64,000 nucleotides of DNA from Massilia sp. CFBP 13721 (GCF_014842025.1 NZ_JACYUY010000010.1:115233-179232); one strand, 5' to 3'. Shown: positions 1 through 8,937, counted from the stretch's first letter. Made by a program: numbers and translations. The notes: generated by a model from the sequence alone, not told the origin.

Positions 1-1605
1 GGCGGCGGCCCGGCGGGCCTGTCGGCAGCGATCCGCCTGAAGCAGCTGGCGAGCGAAAAAGGCCGCGAGGTCTCGGTCTGCGTGCTGGAAAAAGGCGGCG
101 AAGTCGGCGCCCATATCCTGTCCGGCGCGGTCATGGATCCGATCGCCCTGAACGAACTGTTCCCGAACTGGAAAGAGCTGGGCGCGCCGCTCAATACCGA
201 AGTAACCGAGGACCGCGTCCTGTTCCTGACCGAGACGAAAGCACGCGCCACGCCCTCGTTCATGATCCCGAAGATGCTGACCAACCACGGCAACTACATC
301 ATCTCGCTGGCCAATGTCACGCGCTGGCTCGGCCAGCAGGCCGAAGCGCTGGGCGTCGAAGTGTTCCCGGGCTTCCCGGCCGCCGAAATCCTCTACAACG
401 AGGATGGTTCCGTGAAAGGTGTCGCCACCGGCAACATGGGCGTGGACCGCGAAGGCAATCCGACCGACGCCTTCCAGCTCGGGATGGAACTGCACGCGAA
501 ATACACCTTCTTTGCCGAAGGTTCGCGCGGCCACCTCGGCAAGCAGCTGATGGCCAAGTACGACCTGAATCGCGGCAAGGACCCGCAAACCTACGGTATC
601 GGCATCAAGGAATTGTGGGAGATCGACCCGGCCCTGCACAAGCCGGGCCTGGTGATCCACACCGCCGGCTGGCCGCTGGACAGCGCCACCTATGGCGGCT
701 CCTTCATGTACCACCTGGAGAACAACCAGGTCGCGGTCGGCTTCGTGGTCGGCCTGGCCTACCAGAACCCCTACCTGTCGCCGTACGAGGAATTCCAGCG
801 CTATAAAACGCATCCGGAAATCCGCAAGTTCTTCGAAGGCGGCAAGCGCATCTCGTATGGCGCGCGCGCCATCACCGCGGGCGGCCTGCAATCCTTGCCG
901 AAGACCGTGTTCCCGGGCGGCGCCCTGATCGGCTGCGACGCCGGCTTCCTCAACACCAGCCGTATCAAGGGCAGCCACGGCGCCATCAAGACCGGCATGC
1001 TGGCCGCGGAAGCGGCGTTCGATGCGCTCGGCGCCGAGCGCCAGCACGACGAACTGACCGCCTACCCGCTCGCCTTCGAAAAATCCTGGCTGTACGAAGA
1101 ACTGCACAGGGCGCGCAACTTCAAGCCGTGGATGAGCAAGGGCCTGTACACGGGCACCGTCATGACCGGCATCGACCAGATGATCTTCAAGGGCAAGGCG
1201 CCGTGGACCCTGCGCCACAAGCACGCCGACCACGAGATGCTGCGCCCGGCCTCCGAGTTCAAGCCGATCGTGTATCCGAAGCCGGACGGCAAGCTGACTT
1301 TCGATCGCCTGTCGTCGGTGTTCATCTCGAACACCAACCACGCCGAAGACCAGCCGGTGCACCTGACGCTGAAGAACGCCAGCATCCCGGTCGACGTCAA
1401 CCTGGCCAAGTATGCCGGTCCCGAGCAGCGCTACTGCCCGGCGGGCGTGTACGAGTACGTGAAGACGGATGCCGGCCAGGACCGTCTGCAGATCAATGCG
1501 CAGAACTGCGTGCACTGCAAGACCTGCGATATCAAGGACCCGACCCAGAACATCGTGTGGGTGACGCCGGAAGGCGGCGGCGGGCCGAATTATCCGAACA
1601 TGTAA
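1..1605 (+). CDS. Electron transfer flavoprotein-ubiquinone oxidoreductase, 5' end missing
   Basis: This enzyme passes electrons from reduced ETF (fatty-acid and amino-acid oxidation) to the membrane quinone pool. The reading frame is open from base 1, which already encodes the end of the FAD-binding glycine motif (GGGPAGLSAA), so only a short N-terminus lies outside the window. About 534 codons are visible, against a usual length near 550. The C-terminus carries the 4Fe-4S ligands: CVHCKTC in the last 40 residues plus an upstream Cys in RYCPAG. An intrinsic terminator follows directly. Family assignment is firm; the true start cannot be seen. Confidence 0.95.
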   Translation, partial: GGGPAGLSAAIRLKQLASEKGREVSVCVLEKGGEVGAHILSGAVMDPIALNELFPNWKELGAPLNTEVTEDRVLFLTETKARATPSFMIPKMLTNHGNYIISLANVTRWLGQQAEALGVEVFPGFPAAEILYNEDGSVKGVATGNMGVDREGNPTDAFQLGMELHAKYTFFAEGSRGHLGKQLMAKYDLNRGKDPQTYGIGIKELWEIDPALHKPGLVIHTAGWPLDSATYGGSFMYHLENNQVAVGFVVGLAYQNPYLSPYEEFQRYKTHPEIRKFFEGGKRISYGARAITAGGLQSLPKTVFPGGALIGCDAGFLNTSRIKGSHGAIKTGMLAAEAAFDALGAERQHDELTAYPLAFEKSWLYEELHRARNFKPWMSKGLYTGTVMTGIDQMIFKGKAPWTLRHKHADHEMLRPASEFKPIVYPKPDGKLTFDRLSSVFISNTNHAEDQPVHLTLKNASIPVDVNLAKYAGPEQRYCPAGVYEYVKTDAGQDRLQINAQNCVHCKTCDIKDPTQNIVWVTPEGGGGPNYPNM

Positions 1606-1613
1606 GCTGAAGC

Positions 1614-1638
1614 GGGCGCCGGTGGCGCCCGTTTTTTT
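1614..1638 (+). terminator. Rho-independent terminator after ETF-QO
   Basis: A 7-bp perfect GC stem (GGGCGCC/GGCGCCC) with a 3-base loop is followed by a run of seven T, just after the stop codon. Confidence 0.9.
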
Positions 1639-1658
1639 AGCGGCGCAAGTCCCGCACA

Positions 1659-1689
1659 TTGACTGTTGTTTTTGGGCAACTGGCATAAT
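1659..1689 (+). promoter_or_regulatory. Possible sigma-70 promoter of the porin gene
   Basis: TTGACT and an extended -10-like TGGCATAAT lie about 80 bp upstream of the porin start. The 19-bp spacer is longer than ideal, so this is tentative. Confidence 0.3.
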
Positions 1690-1769
1690 GCCGAAACCTG
1701 CTTTGCCATTCCGGTGATGATTTTCCGTGTGCAATAATTCCGCACCGCAATCTTATCGAAGATCACCGA

Positions 1770-2996
1770 ATGTCACGCACCAGCCTGCTCCGCCCCGTCC
1801 TCCGCTGCACCCTGCTCTGCACCCTGCTCGCCACCGCCTTCCCCGCCGCTGCCCAGACGCAGTCCTTCCCGCAGTCCTTCTTGATGTCGCGCCTGTCCCA
1901 GCTGCCCGAGTACAGCAGCGGCGGCGACGCCGTGCGCATCTACGGTACGGTCGACCTGGGCGCGATGTATACGCATACCGACAACGGACGCGGCCGCTGG
2001 CAGCAGCAAAGCGGCGGCGCGTATACCTCGAAGCTGGGATTCTATGCGTCCGAAGACCTGGGTGGCGGCTTGAAAGCCGAAGCGAAACTGGAAGCGGGCA
2101 TCAACGCCGACACCGGCGCCCAGCAGGCCAGCGCCCTGTTCAACCGCGAATCCTGGGTCGGCCTGAAGTCGAGCACCTATGGCACGCTGCGCTTCGGTAA
2201 CCAGATCAACGCGATGCTGCCGCTGTTCGTCGACCCGTTCATGCTGGTGCCGACCAATTCCGTCTACACCTGGGTCGGCGGCGGCGCGATGCAGGGTCCA
2301 CGCGGCGTCGGCGCGAATACCGACCTCGGACCGGGCACCGGCACCATTCCCGTGCGCGTGCCGAAGTCGCTGACCTACGCCACTCCGCGCGTGATGGGCT
2401 TCGGCGCGCAGGCGATCTATGCGACCAATCCATACGGCACCACCGAGCCGAAAGTCGGCACGCGCGGCGGCGTGCTCTCGTTCACGAACGGCACCCTGTT
2501 CCTGGCGGCGAGCCTGACCCAGACCTGGAGCAGCCCGGTGGTCGTCAGCGCCGGCGCGCCGGCGCAATCGGTACGCACCGACATCCCCGCCTTCGGCGCC
2601 ATCTACGACACCGGCAAGCTGGTGCTCTCGGCCTCGTACGCACGTACCACGCCGCAAGTGGCGCAGGGCGGCGAAGCGGACATCAAGACGCTCGGCGCGA
2701 TCCTCAACGAAGGTAATTTTTCGTGGCTGGCCTCGGTCGTGCACCGCGACACCGACGGTGCGCGCAATGCGGCCGGACGCCCGGTCGAATCCTCGGCCCT
2801 GGGCCTGATGCTGGGCGCCGACTACAACCTGTCGCGCCGCAGCGCCCTGTACGCGCGCGCCGGCTCGGTACGCAACTTCGGCGCCTCGACCATCATCCTC
2901 AACAGCGTGGCGCTGCCCTTCCAGGTCGGTTCGACGGCGCCGCAGACCGGCATCGAGACGCGTACGTTCTCGATGGGCATGCTGCATCACTTCTGA
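1770..2996 (+). CDS. Gram-negative porin (betaproteobacterial Porin_4 type)
   Basis: This is an outer-membrane general diffusion porin of 408 residues. The N-terminus is a Sec signal peptide: a basic start, a leucine/cysteine-rich core, and likely cleavage after AFPAAA. The body alternates polar and hydrophobic residues as expected for a beta barrel, opens with the typical IYGTVDLGAMY strand, and has the FNRESWVGLKSSTYGTLRFGNQ segment characteristic of the family. It ends in phenylalanine (MLHHF), the usual signal for barrel insertion. The leader before the first strand, about 30 residues, is somewhat longer than usual. It is probably monocistronic, between an upstream terminator and a convergent gene. 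Confidence 0.92.
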   Translation: MSRTSLLRPVLRCTLLCTLLATAFPAAAQTQSFPQSFLMSRLSQLPEYSSGGDAVRIYGTVDLGAMYTHTDNGRGRWQQQSGGAYTSKLGFYASEDLGGGLKAEAKLEAGINADTGAQQASALFNRESWVGLKSSTYGTLRFGNQINAMLPLFVDPFMLVPTNSVYTWVGGGAMQGPRGVGANTDLGPGTGTIPVRVPKSLTYATPRVMGFGAQAIYATNPYGTTEPKVGTRGGVLSFTNGTLFLAASLTQTWSSPVVVSAGAPAQSVRTDIPAFGAIYDTGKLVLSASYARTTPQVAQGGEADIKTLGAILNEGNFSWLASVVHRDTDGARNAAGRPVESSALGLMLGADYNLSRRSALYARAGSVRNFGASTIILNSVALPFQVGSTAPQTGIETRTFSMGMLHHF

Positions 2997-3014
2997 TCCG
3001 CTTAGCCGGGCAGA

Positions 3015-3455
3015 TCAGCCTATACGGGCGCGCCCGCGCGACCCGAAGCGGTGGCCGACCACCAGGGTCGTGCTTGCGACCAGGCTGGACAGGCCGATGA
3101 CGAGCTGGATCAGGCGGTCGGCCGGCAGCAGCCAGTAAGACCCGCGCGGGACCTCGGCGCCGGTGGCGGCCACGATCAGGGGCGCGATCCAGGCGGCGTC
3201 GTCGTCGACATCGAGCACGATCGCGTCTTCGTGCGTCTGCATGTAGATGTTGCCGCCTTCGGCCAGCGTGAAGCAGATGCCGTAGCCGGTTTCCTGCGGC
3301 TTGATCAGGTCTTGCATGGCCTGGTCGTGCTCCGCGATCCAGAGTTCGACGTCCTGCGGCGTTTCGAGGTGGATCCAGGGACGGGGACGGAAGCGAGGCG
3401 GTGTGTCGAGGGGTGCGGTCATCGGGACGAAACTATCAACGGCAAAGAGAGACAT
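3015..3455 (-). CDS. Hypothetical protein
   Basis: I do not recognise this 146-residue protein. It is acidic in the middle (DVELWIAEHDQAMQD, VLDVDDDAAW) and has one moderately hydrophobic segment near residues 108-130 (LIQLVIGLSSLVASTTLVV). That segment could be a single membrane helix, but the rest looks cytosolic. No ribosome-binding site decides between the first ATG and a second ATG twelve codons in (start at 3422). It is the last of a row of minus-strand genes and is convergent with the porin. Confidence 0.6.
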   Translation of the reverse strand: MSLFAVDSFVPMTAPLDTPPRFRPRPWIHLETPQDVELWIAEHDQAMQDLIKPQETGYGICFTLAEGGNIYMQTHEDAIVLDVDDDAAWIAPLIVAATGAEVPRGSYWLLPADRLIQLVIGLSSLVASTTLVVGHRFGSRGRARIG

Positions 3456-3509
3456 CCTACGGCATTTCGGGGTGCGCGTACATGGCGCGCAGGGTGCCGG
3501 GATGCCTGC

Positions 3510-3971
3510 TCAAGCATCGACCAGGGTGACGATGCGCGCACGGACGCCGTCGCCCTCGATGATCAGTTCCGCCGCGCTGATCGGTAGGCTGAAACGGCGC
3601 CGCCCGGCGCTGCCAGGGTTGATGTAAAGGACGCCATCCTGCTCGACACTGGACGGCCGGTGCGAGTGCCCCGACACCACGATGCGCACGCCGGCTGCGG
3701 CCGGGTCGACGTCGAGTTCCTTCAGGTCGTGGATCGCATACAGCGCGACCTTCCCGAGCTTCAGCGTGGCCGTGACGGGAATGGCGCGCGCCCAGGCTTC
3801 GCGGTCGTTGTTGCCGCGTACGGTCGTCAATGGAGCGATCTGCGCCAGGCGCGCGAGAATGTCGGCGTTGCCGATGTCGCCGCCGTGGACGATATGGTCG
3901 CAGCCGGCGAGGAAGTCCAGCGCTTCGGGACGCAACAGCCCGTGCGTATCGGAGATCAGGCCGACACGCAC
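3510..3971 (-). CDS. YfcE-type metallophosphoesterase
   Basis: This small calcineurin-like phosphodiesterase/phosphatase has 153 residues. The metal-binding blocks appear in order: a D-x-H in LISDTHG (about residue 8), GD in HGGDIGN, the RGNNDRE block, a histidine in YAIHD, and GHSH (about residue 110). These are the ligands of a dinuclear metal centre. The family hydrolyses model phosphodiesters; the physiological substrate is not deducible. The only available start in frame is GTG at 3971. It lies 20 bp downstream of the DUF378 gene on the same strand, so the two may be co-transcribed. Confidence 0.85.
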   Translation of the reverse strand: MRVGLISDTHGLLRPEALDFLAGCDHIVHGGDIGNADILARLAQIAPLTTVRGNNDREAWARAIPVTATLKLGKVALYAIHDLKELDVDPAAAGVRIVVSGHSHRPSSVEQDGVLYINPGSAGRRRFSLPISAAELIIEGDGVRARIVTLVDA

Positions 3972-3990
3972 GGCTTGGTGGACGTTCCCG

Positions 3991-4281
3991 TTAGCGATGG
4001 CGCTTCGCTCCCGCCATCTTCGCCGTCGTATAGATCGAGTACAGCGCGGCCAGGCCGACCAGCACGTAGACCAGGCGCGTCGCCGGGCTGCCGGGGCCGA
4101 AGATGGTGGCGACCATGTCGACCTCGAACAGGCCGACCAGGGCCCAGTTCAGGCCGCCGATGATCAGCAAGGCCATCGCCAGGTAGTCGAGTGCCGACAT
4201 GGCCGAGCGGCCCTCGCGCACGTTGGTACGGCGCTCGGGACCGGTGCGGCGGTCCAGTGTGGGTGCGTTCATTGTTGCCAT
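3991..4281 (-). CDS. DUF378 small membrane protein
   Basis: This is a 96-residue inner-membrane protein. A polar, arginine-rich N-terminal stretch of about 27 residues precedes the DUF378 core, which starts at MSALDYLAMALLIIGGLNW. The core has two predicted membrane helices (about residues 30-48 and 62-82) and the family's GGLNWALVG signature. A strong Shine-Dalgarno (GAGGAGG) sits just before the ATG at 4281 and supports the long form over a start at the inner Met. Function is unknown for the family. Confidence 0.85.
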   Translation of the reverse strand: MATMNAPTLDRRTGPERRTNVREGRSAMSALDYLAMALLIIGGLNWALVGLFEVDMVATIFGPGSPATRLVYVLVGLAALYSIYTTAKMAGAKRHR

Positions 4282-4420
4282 ACAGTCCTCCTCAAGAATG
4301 CAAGCGCGGGCGGCAATGGGAACATCGCCCCGCAGTTCTCAAGATAGCAAAAACTTCCGCAATGATGGCGCCCGCAAGCCTCTCAACCCTGACAGGCTTG
4401 ACAGGCCGCTTGGAGGCCAC

Positions 4421-5071
4421 TTAGCCCTTCCAGGTGCGGTTCAGGCCGGTGTCGGCATGGATCCAGCCGCCTTTCGGGCCGGAACGATAGTAATAGCCGA
4501 CGCCGCCCTGGCGGAAGCTGCGGATCAGGCCGCCGAGCACTTCCTCGTTCAGGCTGGAAATACGGATGTCGGCCGCCTTGCCCGACATGTGCAGCGACTT
4601 GCGCGCGGCCGGGATGCCTTGCTCCTGCAGGCGCGCGTTCGACGCCGGGGTGCGGTAGCCGGACAGGATCTCGAGCGGCTGGGTCATGCCGTAGCGCGCG
4701 ATGAAGGCCTGGGTGCCCCACAGCATTTCGAGCAGCTTGGGGTCGATCGGCGCGGTGGCGCGGCCGTTGACGTCGCGCAGCAGGTGGCACAGCTGCTCGT
4801 AGGCCGAGTCGATCATCTGGCCGTCCTTCCAGTACAGGACCGTGGCGCGCTCGCCGCTTTGCGGGCGCGTCACCGAGAGCGTGCGCGGCTTGACCCAGAA
4901 ATCGAGGTCGAGCAGCTGGGCGTCGAACAGGTCGGGCGGCGGCGTCAGGTCGGCCGGTGCGGCTTGCGGCGCCGCTTGCGCTACGCCGGCGGGGAGAATG
5001 AGTGTCGGTGCCAGTGCGCCGAGGGCGGACAGGCGCATGCCGTGCTGAAGAAAATCTCTGCGGGAAGCCAT
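4421..5071 (-). CDS. YcbK-like DUF882 peptidase (M15 fold), Tat-exported
   Basis: This is a predicted periplasmic zinc peptidase acting on murein, 216 residues long. The N-terminus has a twin-arginine-like signal (SRRDFLQ) and a hydrophobic stretch ending in AQAA. The domain shows the expected M15/DUF882 blocks: LSGYRTPASN, then LHMSGKAADIR, which supplies a zinc His and Asp, and finally WIHAD near the C-terminus with the last zinc His. Related proteins (E. coli YcbK/MepK) cleave peptidoglycan cross-links, so a role in wall growth is likely but inferred. Confidence 0.88.
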   Translation of the reverse strand: MASRRDFLQHGMRLSALGALAPTLILPAGVAQAAPQAAPADLTPPPDLFDAQLLDLDFWVKPRTLSVTRPQSGERATVLYWKDGQMIDSAYEQLCHLLRDVNGRATAPIDPKLLEMLWGTQAFIARYGMTQPLEILSGYRTPASNARLQEQGIPAARKSLHMSGKAADIRISSLNEEVLGGLIRSFRQGGVGYYYRSGPKGGWIHADTGLNRTWKG

Positions 5072-5174
5072 AAAGTACTCATCTTTGCGAAGCCGGTACT
5101 ATAGCTTAAGGAGATGCCGCACAAAAGACGTGTCTTGTTGCTTTTTCACGGCTTTTTTTACAACTCAGCCGCTA

Positions 5175-5699
5175 CTAGTCGCTGCATTTGCAGAAACGCT
5201 TGCTGCGCGCTTCCGCCTCTTGCGCAGCAGCATCAAGCTGCTTCCACATCAGGCTGCAGTCAAGCCCATAGCAGGACTTTTCGAGGCCGGCGTTCACGTA
5301 GCCCTGGCGCTCGTAGAAGCTGGTGCAGCTTTCGGGGCTGTGCAGGTGCAGCTTGCGGATATTCCAGGCGCGTGCCTGTTCCTCGACGGCCGCCACCATG
5401 GCGCGCCCGACACCGCTGCGCAAGGCGCCCGGCTCGACATAGCACAAGGCCATCTTGCCGGCCGGCGTCAGCAGGGCCAGGCCCAGCAATTGTCCGTCGC
5501 GTTCGGCAACGATGGCGTAGTTCGCCGGCGACGCGAACCAGGCGGCGACGGTTTCCGGCGTCTTGTTGGAGAGCCAACTATCGAGCACACCGGGCCGGCC
5601 GCGGTGGTCCGGCGCGCAGACCTCCTCGATCGAGCGGCGCAGCAAGTGGCAAGCGGAAACGGCGTCGGCCGGTACTGCTTTGCGAATGTCGATACCCAT
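5175..5699 (-). CDS. GNAT-family N-acetyltransferase
   Basis: This 174-residue protein carries one GNAT fold. The N-terminal IRKAVPADAVSACHLLRRSIEEV strand-helix and the acetyl-CoA loop ALRSGVGRAMVAAVEEQAR (about residues 90-110) are clear, followed by a motif-B-like LHLHSPESCTSFYERQGY. The C-terminal 30 residues are charged and cysteine-containing. The acceptor substrate cannot be predicted. It stands alone on the minus strand and is divergent from the sulfate-binding protein gene. Confidence 0.85.
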   Translation of the reverse strand: MGIDIRKAVPADAVSACHLLRRSIEEVCAPDHRGRPGVLDSWLSNKTPETVAAWFASPANYAIVAERDGQLLGLALLTPAGKMALCYVEPGALRSGVGRAMVAAVEEQARAWNIRKLHLHSPESCTSFYERQGYVNAGLEKSCYGLDCSLMWKQLDAAAQEAEARSKRFCKCSD

Positions 5700-5966
5700 G
5701 AACGTCTGACCCAGTAATTCTTGATGACTGTTGCTATTGCCCGGCTACATGCTTTTGGCATGGCCGGTGAATGTGCGGACTATACACCGAAAGCCGCAGA
5801 GCTTGCCGGAGGCGGTGCCAAGCTTGCGCGGCGGCAAGCCGAGCCTTGCCGGAAGCGCAGCGCGTTCAAATATCTTCTAAGCATATGACGAAAGTATTCT
5901 TCCGTTTTCCCGTGAATAAATGGAACATGAACGCTGTTCCCATTGTATTTAAAAAGCGAGAAAAAT

Positions 5967-6983
5967 ATGCCAAGCACCCCATTCTTACCGCTGCGCCGCT
6001 GGATCCTCGCGCTCGCCGTGGGCGCCGCCCTGCCCCTGTCGGCCAGCGCCGCCTCGCTCGAACTGCTCAACGTCTCCTACGACGTCGCGCGCGAATTGTA
6101 CAAGGACGTCAATCCGGCCTTTATCGCGAGCTGGAAGCAGAGCACGGGCGAAACCGTGACGATCAAGCAGTCGCACGGCGGCTCGAGCAAGCAGGCGCGC
6201 GCCGTAGCCGATGGCCTGGAAGCGTCGGTGGTGACGATGAACCAGGCCAACGACATCGACATGCTGTCCGACCGCGGACTGGTCGCCAAGGACTGGGCGA
6301 AGAAATTCCCGAACAACGCGGCGCCCTACTACTCGACCATGGTGTTCCTGGTCCGTAAAGGCAATCCGAAAGGCATCAAGAATTGGGAAGACCTGGCCAA
6401 GCCGGGCGTCCAAGTCATCATCCCGAACCCGAAGACCGCCGGCAACGGCCGCTACACCTACCTGGCGGCCTGGGGCTCGGTGCTGAAGCAAAAGGGCGGC
6501 ACCGAAGCCCAGGCGCGCGCGCTGGTCGGCCGCATCTTCAAGAACGTGCCGATCCTGGACGCGGGCGGGCGCGCCGCGACCACCACCTTCACCCAGCGCC
6601 AGATCGGCGATGCCCTGGTGACTTTCGAAAACGAAGTGAGCATGGTGCGCGCCGAGTTCGGCGACAATTTCGAGGTGGTCTACCCGAGCGTGTCGATCCT
6701 GGCCGAGTCGCCGGTGGCCGTGGTCGACAAGGTGGTCGACCGCCGCGGCGTGCGCAAGCAGGCAACGGCTTACCTGAACTTCCTGTATTCGCCGGCCGGC
6801 CAGGAAATCGGCGCCAAGCATTTCATGCGCGTGCGTAACGAAGCGGTAATGAAAAAGTTTGCAGGCAACTACAAGCCGATCAGCCTGTTCTCGGTCGACG
6901 AACTGTTCGGCGGCTGGCGCAATGCCCAGAAAGTCCACTTCGACGATGGCGGCGAATTCGACAAGATCTACCAGTCGAAGTAA
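5967..6983 (+). CDS. sbp: Periplasmic sulfate-binding protein
   Basis: This is the substrate-binding component of a sulfate/thiosulfate ABC importer, 338 residues from the chosen ATG. A signal peptide ends near LSASAA, and the mature protein begins with the family's LLNVSYDVARELYKDVNPAF. The sulfate-binding blocks SHGGSSKQARAV, TMNQANDIDML and NPKTAGNGRYTYLAAWG are all present. The ATG at 5967 is preferred over an upstream in-frame start because the signal peptide begins there. The permease and ATPase genes (cysTWA) are not adjacent; a strong terminator follows, so the gene is monocistronic and must work with a transporter encoded elsewhere. Confidence 0.93.
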   Translation: MPSTPFLPLRRWILALAVGAALPLSASAASLELLNVSYDVARELYKDVNPAFIASWKQSTGETVTIKQSHGGSSKQARAVADGLEASVVTMNQANDIDMLSDRGLVAKDWAKKFPNNAAPYYSTMVFLVRKGNPKGIKNWEDLAKPGVQVIIPNPKTAGNGRYTYLAAWGSVLKQKGGTEAQARALVGRIFKNVPILDAGGRAATTTFTQRQIGDALVTFENEVSMVRAEFGDNFEVVYPSVSILAESPVAVVDKVVDRRGVRKQATAYLNFLYSPAGQEIGAKHFMRVRNEAVMKKFAGNYKPISLFSVDELFGGWRNAQKVHFDDGGEFDKIYQSK

Positions 6984-7050
6984 GCAGCGACGCGCGCGTC
7001 TGAACTTCGCGTAAATTCGCAAATAAGCGACGTAATTGCTTGTCTAGAAA

Positions 7051-7079
7051 GGCTCTGCGACACCGCAGGGCCTTTTTTG
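7051..7079 (+). terminator. Rho-independent terminator after sbp
   Basis: The stem GGCTCTGCG/CGCAGGGCC (one G-T pair) with a 4-base loop is followed by TTTTTT. Confidence 0.9.
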
Positions 7080-7235
7080 TCTCGAAATTTCACAGTTGAG
7101 GTCGGTTTTCGTCCGTGCGCCATAGACACGAGGAAATGTCAATGCTATCGTCCACTCTTCTGATGTGCCCTATAGCAAGATAACGCCGCGCCTCCCCAGC
7201 GCCTGGCCTTCAATCCGACACCTACCCTGACATCC

Positions 7236-8249
7236 ATGATCAAAAAACTGCTCGCCGCCGCCCTGTTGTCGATCTCGTCTGCTGCCGCCATCGCGGTGCC
7301 GTTCGGATCGCAATCGGTGCTGGTGGTCGAAGACGACACCGGCAAGATTTTGCTGGAAAAGAATGCCGGCGCGGTCGTGCCGATCGCTTCGCTGACCAAG
7401 CTGATGACCGCGATGGTCATCCTCGACGCGAAGCAGGACATGAACGAGCTGATCGAGATCGACCGCAGCGACGTCGATACCCTGAAACACAGCACCTCGC
7501 GCGTGCCGGTCGGCGCCAGCATCCCGCGCGGCGACGTGCTGCAGCTGGCCTTGATGTCCTCGGACAACCGCGCCGCCGCCGCGCTGGGCCGCACCTACCC
7601 GGGCGGCTTGCCGGCATTCAAGGCCGCGGTGCGGCGCAAGATCGCCACCCTCGGCATGAGCAATACCGTGATCGAGGAGCCGACCGGCCTGTCGCCGAAC
7701 AACCGCTCGACCGCGGCCGACCTGGTCAAGATGGCGCAGGCCGCCTCCCATTACAAGGAAATCACCGACCGCACCACCGATGCCAAGAACCTGGTGAGCA
7801 TCAATGGCCGTGAAGTCGAATACCACAACACCAACCGCCTCGTTGGCGCCAAGGGCTGGGACATCGGCCTGTCGAAGACCGGCTACATCCAGGAAGCGGG
7901 CCGCTGCCTGATCATGAGCATCAAGGCCGGCGGCAAGAACGCGACCATGGTGCTGCTCAACGCCGGCGCTTCGTCGGCGCGCATCCTCGACGCCCTCAAC
8001 GTGCGCCGCTACATCGCCGGCGAAGAGGCACCGGTGGCGCGCATCGCCAAGGCGGCGCGTTCGTCGCGCGTCATGAAAGCAGGCAGCCGCGCCCCGCGCA
8101 TCGCCGCCAGCAGCGGTGGCGCGCGCATCAAGGCCGCCAGCGGCCGCGTCGTCAAGGTCAAGGTCAAGGTCAAGGCTGGCGTGCGCAGCAAGGCCAAGGT
8201 GGTGGCGACCAAGAAGAAGGTCGTGGTCGTGCGCAAGCGCCGCAATTGA
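7236..8249 (+). CDS. pbpG: D-alanyl-D-alanine endopeptidase (PBP7/PbpG type) with basic C-terminal tail
   Basis: This periplasmic low-molecular-weight penicillin-binding protein trims peptidoglycan cross-links. It has a signal peptide (about residues 1-21) and the three active-site motifs of the serine DD-peptidase family: SLTK near residue 52, SDN near residue 108 and KTG near residue 213. The catalytic domain ends around residue 265. A further ~70 residues follow, very rich in Lys, Arg, Val and Ala (VVKVKVKVKAG, then KKKVVVVRKRRN), encoded partly by four tandem copies of the hexamer GTCAAG at about 8152-8176. This tail may bind anionic wall polymers; that is inference. Confidence 0.88.
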   Translation: MIKKLLAAALLSISSAAAIAVPFGSQSVLVVEDDTGKILLEKNAGAVVPIASLTKLMTAMVILDAKQDMNELIEIDRSDVDTLKHSTSRVPVGASIPRGDVLQLALMSSDNRAAAALGRTYPGGLPAFKAAVRRKIATLGMSNTVIEEPTGLSPNNRSTAADLVKMAQAASHYKEITDRTTDAKNLVSINGREVEYHNTNRLVGAKGWDIGLSKTGYIQEAGRCLIMSIKAGGKNATMVLLNAGASSARILDALNVRRYIAGEEAPVARIAKAARSSRVMKAGSRAPRIAASSGGARIKAASGRVVKVKVKVKAGVRSKAKVVATKKKVVVVRKRRN

Positions 8250-8286
8250 TCGGTTGAATTTGCGGGCCTGCGGGACCGTAACGACG

Positions 8287-8316
8287 AAAAAAAAACCGCC
8301 TGCTGGCGGTTTTTTC
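8287..8316 (+). terminator. Rho-independent terminator, usable from both strands
   Basis: An A-run, a CCGCC/GGCGG stem with a TGCT loop and a T-run lie between the pbpG stop and the end of the convergent small gene. The flanking A and T runs make it symmetrical. Confidence 0.9.
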
Positions 8317-8340
8317 ATGCGTGCTCCCGAAACTCGGGAA

Positions 8341-8472
8341 TTACAGCGGCGCCGAGTGGCCGTCCGCGTACGGTGCGCCTGCCAGCTCGAAAGCGCGGCG
8401 CAGGAAAGTCTTCACGCGTGCGGAGGTGATCGGGGTGTCAAAGCGGTGAAACGAATTCAAAATGGCATCCAT
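8341..8472 (-). CDS. Small hypothetical protein, 43 residues
   Basis: This short open frame starts at ATG 8472 and ends at the TAA at 8341-8343. It encodes MDAILNSFHRFDTPITSARV and continues to a C-terminus GHSAPL. An excellent Shine-Dalgarno, ACAGGAGC, lies 6 bp before the start. The product is soluble and probably helical. It ends about 25 bp from the bidirectional terminator and is divergent from the 87-residue gene at 8674. I recognise no family; the initiation signal and terminator placement are the main support. Confidence 0.65.
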   Translation of the reverse strand: MDAILNSFHRFDTPITSARVKTFLRRAFELAGAPYADGHSAPL

Positions 8473-8673
8473 GGCTGCTCCTGTGTCAGTGATATTTGAT
8501 CGATGAAGTCAGTGTAGGGCATTGGCAGATATAAATCCAATTTCGGTTTCGCATTTCGGCTATAAGTCTGTTCGATATCTGGCTTATGCGATTTGCTTAT
8601 GGCTGTTATCGCCCGGCTGCGCTGTCGATTGTGCATTACGGGTAGAATGCGGCGAACAACACGAGAGCTTCCA

Positions 8674-8937
8674 ATGAAAAAAACCGACCTTGCCAAGAGC
8701 GACGCCAAGAAAATCATGAACCAGATGGGCGCGCGCAACGCCAGCTTCGGCGCCGCGGATGCCGCGCCGGTCGACAAGCGCGAACAGCGTGAGCGCGACC
8801 GCGCGCTGGGGCTGGTGCCGTTTGCGGTCAAATTGAATGGCGAACTGGTGGCGCAGTTGCAGGCGCTGGCGAAAGAGCGTGGGGTCGACATGAACTGGCT
8901 GGTCGATGAGCTCGTGCGCAAGGGACTGGCCGGATAA
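8674..8937 (+). CDS. Hypothetical protein, possible ribbon-helix-helix-like C-terminus
   Basis: The likely product is 87 residues from ATG 8674 (start MKKTDLAKSDAKK). An upstream in-frame start at 8593 would add 27 residues of low plausibility, and a GAGAG element precedes the chosen ATG. The N-terminal half is lysine-rich and charged. The C-terminal half (LVPFAVKLNGELVAQLQALA then DMNWLVDELVRKGLAG) has a beta-strand/helix/helix pattern reminiscent of small ribbon-helix-helix DNA-binding proteins, but this is only a resemblance. Confidence 0.7.
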   Translation: MKKTDLAKSDAKKIMNQMGARNASFGAADAAPVDKREQRERDRALGLVPFAVKLNGELVAQLQALAKERGVDMNWLVDELVRKGLAG

